Below, one piece after another: positions 35,166 through 43,677 of a stretch of DNA of 64,000 nucleotides (the stretch's first letter is position 1; the number at the start of each line of letters is the position of its first letter). The notes below the pieces were generated by a model. It had not been told where the DNA came from. It searched no databases and worked only from the letters and a program-made list of their open reading frames with translations. The position numbers were made by a program, and so were the translations under genes. The DNA is from Gordonibacter urolithinfaciens (GTDB lineage: Bacteria; Actinomycetota; Coriobacteriia; Coriobacteriales; Eggerthellaceae): the NCBI RefSeq assembly GCF_900199375.1, contig NZ_LT900217.1:2604001-2668000 (forward strand), written 5' to 3'.

Positions 35166-36092
35166 CTACAGGTGCATCATCAGCCAGCTGATGAGGTCTT
35201 CCTCGACCTCGAACTTGAGGTCGTCGTAGTTGTGGATCTCGTGGCGGTAGCCGGTGTAGAGTTTCGTCGTCACCTCGTGGCCGGTGTCGGCGAGCCAGTT
35301 CGCGCATTGGTAGACGCCCTCGCCGTAGTTGCCCACGGGGTCCTGGTCGCCGGCGATGCAGAGGACGGGCAGGTCGGCGGGCACCTTCTCCGCCCACTCG
35401 GGGCCCTCGATGACCAGCATCATGTCGATGAAATCGCGCAGGCTTACGTTGTGCGTGGGGTGCGTGAACGCGTCGAAGGGATCCTCCGCGTGGTCCTTCT
35501 GCACGGAGGGGTCGTGGCAGATCCACTCGTTGCCCAGCGCGGCGCCTTCCTCGCAGCGGCCGAACATCCAGCCCATGAGCTCGCCCACGAAGGCCGGGTT
35601 GCTCTCGTGGCCCTTGCCGGCGGCGATGGCCTCGTCCAGTTTCGCGCGCACCTCATGCGTGTTCTTGAAGATGCCGGTGGTGCCGCAGTAGACGGCGCCC
35701 GCCAGCTCGTCGCCGTACTTCGCGCTGAAGTCGCGCGCGATCATCGATCCCATCGAGTGCCCGAACAGGAAGTAGGGCAGGTCGGGGTACTTCTCGCACA
35801 CGAAGTCCTTGAACCGCTTCTCGTCCTCCATCATGGTATGCGGCCCCGCGTCGCCCCAGTCGCCCCAGGTGTCGTTCGCTATGGCGGTGGCGCCGTGGCC
35901 CACGTGGTCGTCGGCCGCCACGATGAAGCCGGCGTCCATGAGCGCCACGATCATGTGGAAGTAGCGGCGGGAGTGCTCGCCGAAGCCGTGGACCAGCTGC
36001 ACGATGCCCTCCGGCTCGCAGGCCGGGACGTAGATCCACCCCGTCACCTGGTCTCGGTCGTTCGACGATGGAAAGCGGATTTCATGCAGCAT
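35166..36092 (-). CDS. Alpha/beta hydrolase, monoglyceride lipase/lysophospholipase type (S33)
   Basis: 308 residues from ATG 36090-36092, with GAAGGGA upstream. The hydrolase fold is plain: GIVQLVHGFGEHSRRY (oxyanion loop), ADDHVGHGAT, nucleophile serine in FLFGHSMGSMIAR, aspartate in CIAGDQDPVGNYG and histidine in YTGYRHEIHNY. Members cleave monoacylglycerols or lysophospholipids in the cytoplasm or at the membrane. No signal peptide. A minus-strand -10 GATAAT lies at 36227-36232, giving a leader of about 130 bases. Confidence 0.9.
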   Translation of the reverse strand: MLHEIRFPSSNDRDQVTGWIYVPACEPEGIVQLVHGFGEHSRRYFHMIVALMDAGFIVAADDHVGHGATAIANDTWGDWGDAGPHTMMEDEKRFKDFVCEKYPDLPYFLFGHSMGSMIARDFSAKYGDELAGAVYCGTTGIFKNTHEVRAKLDEAIAAGKGHESNPAFVGELMGWMFGRCEEGAALGNEWICHDPSVQKDHAEDPFDAFTHPTHNVSLRDFIDMMLVIEGPEWAEKVPADLPVLCIAGDQDPVGNYGEGVYQCANWLADTGHEVTTKLYTGYRHEIHNYDDLKFEVEEDLISWLMMHL

Positions 36093-36226
36093 GGCAAGTC
36101 CCTTCTCTCGTGTTCATGAAGCGGTGCGCGTGGACGGCGGCCGCGGGTCGGCGACCTGCGTGCCGGCGCTTGCGAGCAGCTTTCGCGGTCAGACTCGCGT
36201 GGCAGACGCCAACGGGCACCCGCACC

Positions 36227-36232
36227 ATTATC
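36227..36232 (-). promoter_or_regulatory. -10 of the alpha/beta hydrolase gene
   Basis: Minus strand reads CTGCGATAATGGTGC, the same TGCGATAATGG string as the divergent promoter at 36298-36303. Confidence 0.5.
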
Positions 36233-36275
36233 GCAGACAGGAGCCTTCGGGGCTCCGTGTTTTTCGCAACGCGCC

Positions 36276-36303
36276 TTGCGGCGGCACGCCGTTTTGCGAT
36301 AAT
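36276..36303 (+). promoter_or_regulatory. Promoter of the ferredoxin-fused aldo-keto reductase
   Basis: TTGCGG at 36276-36281 and GATAAT at 36298-36303, spacing 16, with TGGGCAG following. A small hairpin GGAGCC-TTCG-GGGCTCC lies between this promoter and the divergent one at 36227. Confidence 0.55.
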
Positions 36304-36363
36304 GGGCAGACGCGCCGGATCCAAGGCGCGACGAGGACGGCGTCGTGAGAAAGCGGGGGATCG

Positions 36364-37485
36364 ATGGACGAGATCGGGAAGCTGGGCTTCGGGTTCATGA
36401 GGCTGCCGGAGGTGGAAGGCGCGGGCGGCTCCAAGGAGATCGACCTCGACACGCTGGCCGGCATGGTGGACACGTTCATGGACGGGGGCTTCACGTACTT
36501 CGACACGGCGCGCGGCTACCATGGCGGCCGCTCGGAGGCGGCGCTCAAGGCCGCGGTGGTCGACCGCTACCCGCGCGAGTCGTTCCAGGTGGCCACGAAG
36601 CTGCCGGCATGGATGGCGGAGGATGCATCTTCCGCGCGCGCGATGTTCGACACGTCGCTCGAGCAGACGGGCGCGGGATACTTCGATTTCTTCCTGCTGC
36701 ACAACCTGGGGGAGGACCGCACGCACCTGTTCGACGACTGGGGGCTGTGGGACTACCTGGCCGAGAAGAAGCGCGAAGGGCTCGTCCGCAACCTGGGCTT
36801 CTCCATCCACGACAAGGCCGACGCCCTGGAGGCGGTGCTCGACGCGCACCCCGAGGTCGATTTCGTGCAGCTGCAGGTGAACTACGCGGACTGGGAGAGC
36901 GAGACCGTGGAGTCGCGCAAGTGCTACGAGGCGGCGCGTGCCCGCAACCTTCCCGTCGTGGTGATGGAGCCGGTGAAGGGCGGATCGCTGGTGAAGCTGC
37001 CCGATAACGCGGCCGCCGTGCTGCGCAACGCCGCGCCCGACGAGCCGCTCGCCGCCTGGGCGCTGCGCTTCGCCGCGTCGCTGCCCGGCGTGCTCACCGT
37101 GCTCTCGGGCATGTCCACGCCCGAGCAGGTGGAGGAGAACGTGCACACCATGCGCGCCTTCCGCCCCGTCGGCGCCGAGGAGCGCGCGGCGCTCGACCAC
37201 GTGCGCGCCATCCTGGACGGCATTCCCACGGTGCCGTGCACCGACTGCCGCTACTGCCTGAAGTCGTGCCCGCAAGGCGTGCGCATCCCCGCCGCGCTCG
37301 CGTCGCTCAACATCTTGGCGCTGTACGGCGACGAGCATCGCGCGCAGGAAAATTACGACTGGAACGCCTCGGCGGGCCCGGCGTCCTCTTGCATCGCGTG
37401 CGGCGTGTGCGAGGGCGTGTGCCCCCAGCGCATAGGCATCGTGCGCGAGCTTGCGAGGGCAGCGGGCCTGTTCGAGAAGAGGTGA
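36364..37485 (+). CDS. Aldo-keto reductase with C-terminal 4Fe-4S ferredoxin domain
   Basis: 373 residues from ATG 36364. The AKR barrel shows Asp and Tyr in FDTARGYHGGRSE, Lys in ATKLPAW and His in FFLLHNLGED. The C-terminal ~90 residues hold two cluster motifs, CTDCRYCLKSCPQG and CIACGVCEGVCPQ. This fusion is common in anaerobes, where the enzyme reduces carbonyls with electrons passed through the ferredoxin domain instead of, or as well as, NAD(P)H. It is a single gene with its own promoter; substrate unknown. Confidence 0.92.
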   Translation: MDEIGKLGFGFMRLPEVEGAGGSKEIDLDTLAGMVDTFMDGGFTYFDTARGYHGGRSEAALKAAVVDRYPRESFQVATKLPAWMAEDASSARAMFDTSLEQTGAGYFDFFLLHNLGEDRTHLFDDWGLWDYLAEKKREGLVRNLGFSIHDKADALEAVLDAHPEVDFVQLQVNYADWESETVESRKCYEAARARNLPVVVMEPVKGGSLVKLPDNAAAVLRNAAPDEPLAAWALRFAASLPGVLTVLSGMSTPEQVEENVHTMRAFRPVGAEERAALDHVRAILDGIPTVPCTDCRYCLKSCPQGVRIPAALASLNILALYGDEHRAQENYDWNASAGPASSCIACGVCEGVCPQRIGIVRELARAAGLFEKR

Positions 37486-37780
37486 GGCGCGTCGAGCCGG
37501 TTGGCTTCCTGCGCCGTCGGGGAGGTCGGGCACTGGCCCTGGCCAGCCGCAGAGGGCGTCGAATGCGTCTGGCTGTGGTGGGGTGCCGCGCGGCACTGGT
37601 TTGGGGAGATGGCCGGCCGCAGTCAGCGTGAGAGGACGGGCGCCTGCCATAGCCGACCGAAAGGGGGCGGGCGTCGGATGCGCCTGTCGAAGGGGTCGGG
37701 CACTGGCCGCAGCCGGCTGGAAGAGGATGGGCGTCGGTCGCAGCCAGCCGGAGGAGGCTGTCGTGAAAATCGGCCTCTGC
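37486..37780. repeat. GC-rich intergenic region with degenerate direct repeats
   Basis: No gene is seen. GGTCGGGCACTGGCC appears twice, about 170 bases apart (near 37525 and 37695), and variants of GGGCGTCGGATGCG and GCAGCCGGCTGGAAGAGG recur between them, so the stretch looks like three to five decayed copies of a unit of roughly 50 bases. Confidence 0.55.
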
Positions 37781-37784
37781 TGTC

Positions 37785-37918
37785 AAAAACGAGGCGGTTT
37801 GGCAATCTTGGGACGCGTTTTTGCGTTCGGAAAACGGGCTGTACGGATGAAATACCAGGTCGTCGGCGATCACCTTCCCCGCCACATGTTGGTGCGATTG
37901 CCAAACCGCCTCGTTTTT
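37785..37918. repeat. Inverted repeat, 22-bp perfect arms around 90 bases
   Basis: AAAAACGAGGCGGTTTGGCAA-T at 37785-37806 is exactly matched in reverse complement at 37897-37918. The 90 bases between are less GC-rich and carry no convincing gene. It looks like a small non-autonomous mobile element or an excised hairpin element. Confidence 0.85.
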
Positions 37919-37984
37919 GGCACGATGGGGCGGATGGCGTTACCGTGCGTCTTGCCGCGGGGCCATGTGGGACCGATATCCTGC

Positions 37985-38015
37985 TTGACTTGGAGCGTGC
38001 TCCAAGTTGTATGGT
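37985..38015 (+). promoter_or_regulatory. MerR-type promoter/operator of the lar genes
   Basis: TTGACT (37985-37990) and TATGGT (38010-38015) are spaced by 19 bp, and the spacer holds the perfect palindrome ACTTGGAGC-GT-GCTCCAAGT (37988-38007). The long spacer filled by a CTTGGAG/CTCCAAG dyad is the hallmark of promoters activated by DNA distortion by MerR-family proteins of the NmlR/AdhR type. No merR gene lies in the window. Confidence 0.8.
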
Positions 38016-38044
38016 GGGGGAAACGTTTGGGAAGGAATGCATCG

Positions 38045-38908
38045 ATGTTCGAACAGGATGAGGGCTCGCTTGCCGTTCCCGGGCAGGAAGTGGGCGCGGA
38101 GGCGCTCGACGACTTTTTCGCGCGCACGCCGCGGCTGGCCGTGGCGTTCTCGGGCGGGTGCGACTCGTCGTACCTGGTGGCAGCGGCGCGCCACGCCGGC
38201 GTGGATGTGCGCGCCTACCTCGTGCGCACGGCGTTCCAGCTGCCCTGCGAGATAGCCGACGCCGAGCGCCTGGTTTCCGAGTTGGGCTTGGAGCTGGTCA
38301 TCATCGATGCCGACGTGCTGGCCGAGGACGCCATCTGCGCGAATCCTTCCGATCGCTGCTACCGGTGCAAGCGCTTCATCTTCTCCACGATATTGGAGCG
38401 CCTTGAGGAGGACGGCTTCGCCGGCACGCCCCTGGCCGACGGCACGAACGCGACGGACGACCCCGCGCGCCGCCCGGGCTTCCGCGCGCTGGCCGAGCTG
38501 GACGTGGTGTCGCCGCTGCGCCGCGCGGGCCTGGGCAAGGACGACGTGCGGGCGGCCTCGCGGAGGCTCGGGCTGTTCACGGCGGGCAAGCCCAGCTTCT
38601 CGTGCCTGGCCGTGCACGTGCCGGAAGGGGAGCGCATCACGGCGACGTCGCTCAAAGCGGCGGCGCGCTCGCCCGAGGTGGTCTCGCGGCTTGTGACGCG
38701 CAACGCGGCCATCGGGGTCGACCTAGACACCGTGTACTCGGCCGACGGCGTGGTCGCCCATCTGGTGGAGGGCGCGGAAGGCGGTCGAGGCGCTGAAGGC
38801 GCAGCTGCGGTCGGAGAGCCCGTCGACGAGGAGGCGTCGAACGCCCTTGCGAGCGCCCTCCGCGGGGCAGGAGCTTTCGGTGGGATGGAAAAGGAAGGGG
38901 CGCTCTGA
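38045..38908 (+). CDS. larE: Nickel-pincer cofactor sulfur transferase LarE
   Basis: 287 residues from ATG 38045, with AAGGA upstream. A PP-loop ATP pyrophosphatase: AVAFSGGCDSSYLVAAARHA, LVIIDADVLAED, then DRCYRCK and KPSFSCLA. LarE adenylates P2CMN and adds sulfur to form the pincer thiocarboxylates. The cysteines at 105, 108 and 187 match the three-cysteine LarE type, which is thought to carry a [4Fe-4S] cluster instead of sacrificing a single cysteine. The last ~40 residues are low complexity. Its stop overlaps the larB start (TGATG). Confidence 0.9.
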   Translation: MFEQDEGSLAVPGQEVGAEALDDFFARTPRLAVAFSGGCDSSYLVAAARHAGVDVRAYLVRTAFQLPCEIADAERLVSELGLELVIIDADVLAEDAICANPSDRCYRCKRFIFSTILERLEEDGFAGTPLADGTNATDDPARRPGFRALAELDVVSPLRRAGLGKDDVRAASRRLGLFTAGKPSFSCLAVHVPEGERITATSLKAAARSPEVVSRLVTRNAAIGVDLDTVYSADGVVAHLVEGAEGGRGAEGAAAVGEPVDEEASNALASALRGAGAFGGMEKEGAL

Positions 38909-39690
38909 TGGAGGAACGCGAGATGCGCGCGTTGCTGGCGGCGGTGGCGGATGGGTCGGTCGACCCGGACGAGGCGGCGCTGCGCCTGAAGACGGCCCCG
39001 TTCACGGACCTGGGCTACGCGAAGGTGGACCACCAGCGCGGCGTGCGGCAGGGCGTGGCCGAGGTCGTGTACGGGGCGGGCAAGACGCCCGCGCAGATGG
39101 CGGGCATCGTGGCGAGCATGCGCGCGGCGGGGCAGGAGCGCGTGCTGGTCACGCGGCTCGCACCCGAGGCGGCCGACGAGCTGCGGGCGCTCTTGCAGGC
39201 GTCCGAACCGCTGGCGGCCGAAGCGTTCGCCTACCACGAGCTGCCGCGCCTCGGCCTGGTGGGCGGCCTGCCCGAGCCCGACGGCAACGGGCCTATCGTG
39301 ATCGCGGCGGCCGGCACGAGCGACCTGCCCGTGGCCGAGGAGGCCGCGCTCACGGCCGAAGTGCTGGGCAACGTCGTCGTGCGCCTGTACGACGTGGGCG
39401 TGGCCGGCATCCACCGGCTGCTGGCACATGCGGACGACATCGCGTCGGCGCAGGTGGTGGTGGCCGTGGCCGGCATGGAGGGGGCGCTCGCGTCCGTGGT
39501 GGGCGGCCTGGCGTCGTGCCCGGTCATCGCCGTGCCCACGTCCGTGGGCTACGGCGCCTCGTTCGGCGGCGTGGCCGCGCTGCTGGCCATGCTGAACTCG
39601 TGCGCCTCCGGCGTGTCCGTGGTGAACATCGACAACGGCTTCGGCGCCGGCTACCAGGCGTCGTCCATCAACCACCTGAAAGCGAAGTGA
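38908..39690 (+). CDS. larB: Pyridinium-3,5-biscarboxylic acid mononucleotide synthase LarB
   Basis: 260 residues, starting at the A of the larE stop. C-terminal AIR carboxylase (PurE)-like domain: VIAAAGTSDLPVAEEAALTA, YDVGVAGIHRLL, VVVAVAGMEGALASVVGGL and PVIAVPTSVGYGASFGG. The N-terminal part FTDLGYAKVDHQRGVRQGVA is typical. LarB carboxylates nicotinate adenine dinucleotide and cleaves it to P2CMN, the first step of nickel-pincer cofactor synthesis. It lies between larE and larC1 in an evident operon. Confidence 0.93.
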   Translation: MEEREMRALLAAVADGSVDPDEAALRLKTAPFTDLGYAKVDHQRGVRQGVAEVVYGAGKTPAQMAGIVASMRAAGQERVLVTRLAPEAADELRALLQASEPLAAEAFAYHELPRLGLVGGLPEPDGNGPIVIAAAGTSDLPVAEEAALTAEVLGNVVVRLYDVGVAGIHRLLAHADDIASAQVVVAVAGMEGALASVVGGLASCPVIAVPTSVGYGASFGGVAALLAMLNSCASGVSVVNIDNGFGAGYQASSINHLKAK

Positions 39691-39695
39691 ATGCC

Positions 39696-40250
39696 ATGAC
39701 CGTCCTTCATCTCGACCTAACCCATGACGCCACGCGCCGCTCCCTGCTCGCCGACCTGCGCGCGCGGCTCGATGCCGCCGCGCGCGCCGCGCTCGATGCC
39801 GCCGTGGAGGCGGCGGGCGTGCCCGAGCGACACCATCACGACTTGCCCGACGTGCTGGCCACGATCGACGGCCTGCAGGCGAGCAGCCGCGTGAAGGACG
39901 ACATGCGGGCCGTGTACCGCATCCTTGCCGAGGCCGAGGCCTCGGTGCACGGATGCGCGGTGGACGAGACGCACTTCCACGAGGTGGGCAACGGCGAGGC
40001 CGTGCGCAACGTGTGCGCCGTGTGCCTGGCCGTGGAGGCGCTCGCGCCCGACCGCATCGCGGCCACGCCCGTGCAGGTGGGCAGCGGCACGGTGACGTGC
40101 GCCCATGGCGAGCTGCCCATTCCCGCGCCGGCCACGGCCGCCATCCTGGATTCGGGCATCCCCGTGTGCGCCGAACGCCTGGACGGTGAACGCTGCACCC
40201 CAACGAGTGCCGCTCTCGTCAAGCATTTCGTGGACGAGTTCGATGCCTGA
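39696..40250 (+). CDS. larC: LarC N-terminal half (LarC1), nickel insertion
   Basis: 184 residues from ATG 39696, 5 bases after larB. HFHEVGNGEAVRNVCAV, GSGTVTCAHGELPIPAPATA and ERCTPTSAALVKHF are LarC1 signatures. LarC uses CTP and needs the C-terminal LarC2 part for that activity in characterised proteins (about 400 residues in all). No LarC2 coding sequence follows in any frame before the next gene at 40398, so this is a LarC1-only form. The HFHEVG metal-binding region is intact. Either LarC2 is encoded elsewhere or this operon makes an altered cofactor. Confidence 0.85.
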   Translation: MTVLHLDLTHDATRRSLLADLRARLDAAARAALDAAVEAAGVPERHHHDLPDVLATIDGLQASSRVKDDMRAVYRILAEAEASVHGCAVDETHFHEVGNGEAVRNVCAVCLAVEALAPDRIAATPVQVGSGTVTCAHGELPIPAPATAAILDSGIPVCAERLDGERCTPTSAALVKHFVDEFDA

Positions 40251-40339
40251 GCGAGCCTGCAGCCGGCAATGCGCCCTACGCCGTGACGAGCGCCTCCAGC
40301 GTGCGGCACTATGCGCTTCCGGTGGCGGCCGAACCGTCG

Positions 40340-40345
40340 TATACT
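40340..40345 (+). promoter_or_regulatory. -10 of the amidohydrolase at 40398
   Basis: CGTCGTATACTGGCG, TATACT 52 bases before the ATG. Confidence 0.5.
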
Positions 40346-40397
40346 GGCGCTGAAGCAAAGGGCGAAGACGGCGCGTGCGGGCGTCGCGGAAGGCGGG

Positions 40398-41714
40398 ATG
40401 GAAATGGCGTACGTTCTCACGCATGCGACGGTGCTCGACGGCACAGAGCAGATGGAGCCCCAGCCCAACATGACGGTGGTGGTGGACGACGGCGGGCGCA
40501 TCGACCGCGTGGGGCCGGCCGCTTCCACGGTAGGGCCGCTGGGCGCGCGCGAGATCGACCTCGGTGGCGCGTACCTCATGCCGGGGCTCATCAACGCGCA
40601 TGTGCACCTGTGCGGCTCGGGCAAGCCCATGAGCGCGGGCGGTGCGGGGGACCTCATCGACAAGGTGGTGGGGAACCCCCTTGGCATGTGGGCGCTGCGC
40701 CGCATGATCCGCGGCCATGCCCAGGCGCAGCTGGCCAGCGGCGTGACCACCGTGCGCAGCGTGGGCGACCCCGGCTTCGCTGACGTGGACGTGCGCGACG
40801 CCATCGACGCGGGGAAGTGCGTCGGGCCGCGGCTGCTCACATCCGGCGTGGGCGTCACGGTGCCGGGCGGGCACGGCGCGGGGCTGTTCGCCCACATCGC
40901 GAAGACGCCCGAGGAGGCGCGCGAGATCGTGCGCGCGTGCTTCGCCCGCAAGTGCGACCTGGTGAAGCTGTTCATCACGGGCGGCGTGTTCGACGCCGAG
41001 GTGGAGGGCGAGCCGGGCGTGCTGCGCATGTCGCCCGAGGTGGCCCGCGCCGCCGTGGACGAGGCGCACAAGCTGGGCATGCCGGCGGCCGCGCACATCG
41101 AGAGCGCCGAGGGCGTGCGCGTGGGCCTGGAGGCCGGCGTGGACACCATCGAGCACGGCGCGGAGCTGGACGACGAGCTGATCGCTCTCTTCAAAACGAA
41201 CGGCGTCGGCCGCTCCTCGTCGCTCACCTGCACCGTCTCGCCGGCGCTGCCCTTCGTGGAGCTGGCACCCGAGAAGACGAAGTCCACCGAGGTGCAGAAG
41301 GTGAACGGCCGCATCGTGTACGAGGGCATCGTGCGCGCCGCGCAGCAGGCGCTCGCGGCCGGCATCCCCGTGGGCTTGGGCACCGACTCGTCGTGCCCCT
41401 ACATCACGCACTACGACATGTGGCGCGAGGTGGTGTACTTCGAGCGCCTCGTGGGGGCGTCGCGCCAGATGGCGCTGCACACGGCCACGCTCGGCAACGC
41501 GCGCATCCTGGGGCTGGGAGAGGAGACGGGATCGGTCGAGGAGGGCAAGGCCGCCGACCTCGTCGTAACCAAGGCGAACCCGCTTGAGAACCTGGAGGCC
41601 CTGCGCGACGTGTCGATGGTGATGGCTCGCGGCAAGCTCGACGAGCACCCCCGCGTGAAGCGCATCCCCGAGCTGGACGCGGAGCTCGACGGGTTCCTGC
41701 CGAAGGCCTGCTAG
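40398..41714 (+). CDS. Cytoplasmic amidohydrolase (imidazolonepropionase/prolidase-like)
   Basis: 438 residues from ATG 40398 (MEMAYVLTHATVLDGTEQME), with GAAGGCGGG before it. Metal-binding features are GLINAHVHLCG, KLFITGGVF (lysine), PAAAHIESAEG, TIEHGAELDD and GLGTDSSCPY, giving a binuclear site. SVEEGKAADLVVTKANPLEN is the usual tail. No signal peptide. The family includes Xaa-Pro dipeptidases and hydrolases of drugs and toxins such as ochratoxin A, so the substrate is open. It has its own promoter after the lar genes. Its stop codon shares CTAG with the stop of the convergent VWA gene. Confidence 0.88.
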   Translation: MEMAYVLTHATVLDGTEQMEPQPNMTVVVDDGGRIDRVGPAASTVGPLGAREIDLGGAYLMPGLINAHVHLCGSGKPMSAGGAGDLIDKVVGNPLGMWALRRMIRGHAQAQLASGVTTVRSVGDPGFADVDVRDAIDAGKCVGPRLLTSGVGVTVPGGHGAGLFAHIAKTPEEAREIVRACFARKCDLVKLFITGGVFDAEVEGEPGVLRMSPEVARAAVDEAHKLGMPAAAHIESAEGVRVGLEAGVDTIEHGAELDDELIALFKTNGVGRSSSLTCTVSPALPFVELAPEKTKSTEVQKVNGRIVYEGIVRAAQQALAAGIPVGLGTDSSCPYITHYDMWREVVYFERLVGASRQMALHTATLGNARILGLGEETGSVEEGKAADLVVTKANPLENLEALRDVSMVMARGKLDEHPRVKRIPELDAELDGFLPKAC

Positions 41715-43522
41715 CGATTGAGCCGGCCTCCGTCTGCGTACGAGGAGGCCGCGGGTTCGCGCGAACGGAGGGCGAGCGTTTCCAGCAGGCGGGCGAACTC
41801 GGCGCGCTCCTCGCTGCCGGCGGCATCCACCAGGTCGCGGGCCGATTGGAGCGTCGCCGTGCCCGCGTGGGGCGACTGGCGCAGCACCATGGCGCACTCG
41901 GCGACGGCGGCGGCCAGGCGCCAGTCGCTGCTCGGCTCGTCGGTCTGGTCGGCGCGCCCGACGACGCGCGCCTGGCTTTGCGTGACGTCCTCGCCGGCGG
42001 GGCGGTAGCGCACGGAGCAGGTGAGCCACTCGTTGCCGTCGGTGCAGATGGCAAGGCCGCCGCCCCCGTCGCCGCCCGACGCGCCCGCCTCGGCGTCTCC
42101 CGCCCTTGCGGCGTCGTCGTCCGAGCGGCCGTACTTCAGCTGCGGGACGGCCACCTCGAACGGCGAATCGACCGGCACCACCTCGTAGGCCACGGTGAAC
42201 GCGTGCCCCGCGCCCACCTCGCCGGCGTCCGCCGTATCGTCCAGGAAGTCCTCGTCGGCCAGCGCACGGTTCTCGTAGCCGATAAGCCGGTAGCCTTTGA
42301 CCTGGACGGGGTTGAATTCCACCTGCAGCTTCACGTCGTCGGCCAGCGGGGTGAAGTTCGCCAGCAGGTTGCGGCCCAGCACGCGCCGGGCCTCTTCGGC
42401 GCAGTCGATGTAGTGGTAGGAGCCGTCGCCGTGGTCGGCCAGCACCTCCATCTTGGCGTCCTGGTAGTTGCCCGTGCCGAACCCGAGCACCGACAGGTAC
42501 ACGCCTTGTCCGCGGCGCTCGTCCACGAAGTCGTGCAGATCGTCCTCCGAGGTCATGCCCACGTTCAAGTCGCCGTCGGAGGCCATGACGATGCGGTTCG
42601 CGCCGCCTTCGACGAAGTTCCGCTCGGCCACGTCGTAGGCTGTGCGCAGGCCGGCCTCGCCGTTCGTGGAGCCCTCGGCCCGCAGGCTGCCCACTGCGCG
42701 CAGGATGCGCTGCCGGTCGGCGCCGCTCGCGCCTTCCAGCACCACGCGCTCCTCGCCGCTGTACGTGACCAGGGACACGCGGTCGTTCTCACCCAGGCCT
42801 TGCACGAGCGTGGCGAACGCCTCCTGCAGAAGCGGAAGCTTGTCGGGGTCGGCCATTGAGCCGGACACGTCGACGAGGAACACGAGGTTCGAGCCGGTCT
42901 CGGGAGCAGGCTCGGCCGGAGCAGTGGCGAAACCCATGACCAGGAGCTTCGTGTCGGGGTTCCATGGGCAGTCGGCCATCTCGGCAGAGATGCCGAACAG
43001 GTCGTCGCCCTCGGGCGGAGCGTAGCGGTAATCGAAGTAGTTCATCAGCTCCTCGGTGCGCACGGCGCCTGCGGGGATGTCGGCGGGCCACGCCCCATCG
43101 CGCACCATGCGGCGCAGGTTGGCATAGGAGGCCGTGTCCACATCGGCGGAGAACGTGGAGAGCGGCCGTGCGGCCGTGGACACGAAGCCGGGCTCCTCCA
43201 CGCGTGCGTACCCCTCGCCGGCATAGGGGTCTGCAGGCAGGTTGCCGTCGGGCCCGGGAGAGCAGCCGGCGGATGCGCCTCCCGCGTTCATGCCGGCCGC
43301 GCCCGGGGCTTCCGATGCGGATCCGTCCCGGGCTGCACCGACGGCGTGGAGCTCTTCGCCTGGCGCCGCCTGGAGGCTGGCCGGGAGCGTGCACCACCAC
43401 CAGGCGCCTGCCGCCAGCACCGCCGCAAGCGCGAAGGCTCCTGCGGCGAGCAGGCGGGCATGCGGGTGGCGCGGGACGGGGGAGCGGTGCTCGTTCGCGC
43501 GGGCGGGCATAGAGGCTTTCAT
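41711..43522 (-). CDS. VWA-domain surface protein (YfbK-like, DUF3520)
   Basis: 603 residues from ATG 43520-43522 (MKASMPARANEHRSP), chosen because GAAGGA has proper spacing to it and not to the ATG six bases earlier. A membrane helix near residues 22-45 (LLAAGAFALAAVLAAGAWWW) is followed by a Gly/Ser-rich linker, then STFSADVDTASYANLRRMV, ELMNYFDYRYAPPEGDDLF and a von Willebrand A domain with MIDAS LVFLVDVSGSMADPDKL. The C-terminal DUF3520 part contains YRPAGEDVTQSQARVV. It is downstream of an ECF sigma / anti-sigma pair, a common arrangement. It is expected to be anchored outside the cell; role unknown. Confidence 0.88.
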   Translation of the reverse strand: MKASMPARANEHRSPVPRHPHARLLAAGAFALAAVLAAGAWWWCTLPASLQAAPGEELHAVGAARDGSASEAPGAAGMNAGGASAGCSPGPDGNLPADPYAGEGYARVEEPGFVSTAARPLSTFSADVDTASYANLRRMVRDGAWPADIPAGAVRTEELMNYFDYRYAPPEGDDLFGISAEMADCPWNPDTKLLVMGFATAPAEPAPETGSNLVFLVDVSGSMADPDKLPLLQEAFATLVQGLGENDRVSLVTYSGEERVVLEGASGADRQRILRAVGSLRAEGSTNGEAGLRTAYDVAERNFVEGGANRIVMASDGDLNVGMTSEDDLHDFVDERRGQGVYLSVLGFGTGNYQDAKMEVLADHGDGSYHYIDCAEEARRVLGRNLLANFTPLADDVKLQVEFNPVQVKGYRLIGYENRALADEDFLDDTADAGEVGAGHAFTVAYEVVPVDSPFEVAVPQLKYGRSDDDAARAGDAEAGASGGDGGGGLAICTDGNEWLTCSVRYRPAGEDVTQSQARVVGRADQTDEPSSDWRLAAAVAECAMVLRQSPHAGTATLQSARDLVDAAGSEERAEFARLLETLALRSREPAASSYADGGRLNR

Positions 43523-43677
43523 GGGCATTCCTTCTCTCGCTTGCTGCCCTTAACACGATCGAGGATGCCGGTTTGTCGGGGAGATTCCGCGCGATGGGCC
43601 GCACCGCTCGGAGGGGCGTGGCGCGGACCGTCGCGCTTGCGTCCGCTGCGTGCGGTTCCCGTGTGCGGAATCCCGCG

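Noticed and set aside
36241-36258. Terminator GGAGCC-TTCG-GGGCTCC with following T-run
   Set aside because: It lies between two divergent promoters with no gene ending into it; kept only as a remark, perhaps insulating the two units.
39696-40397. Programmed frameshift from LarC1 to LarC2
   Set aside because: Only 147 bases separate the larC1 stop from the next gene, too few for LarC2, and no LarC2-like reading is visible in the other frames.
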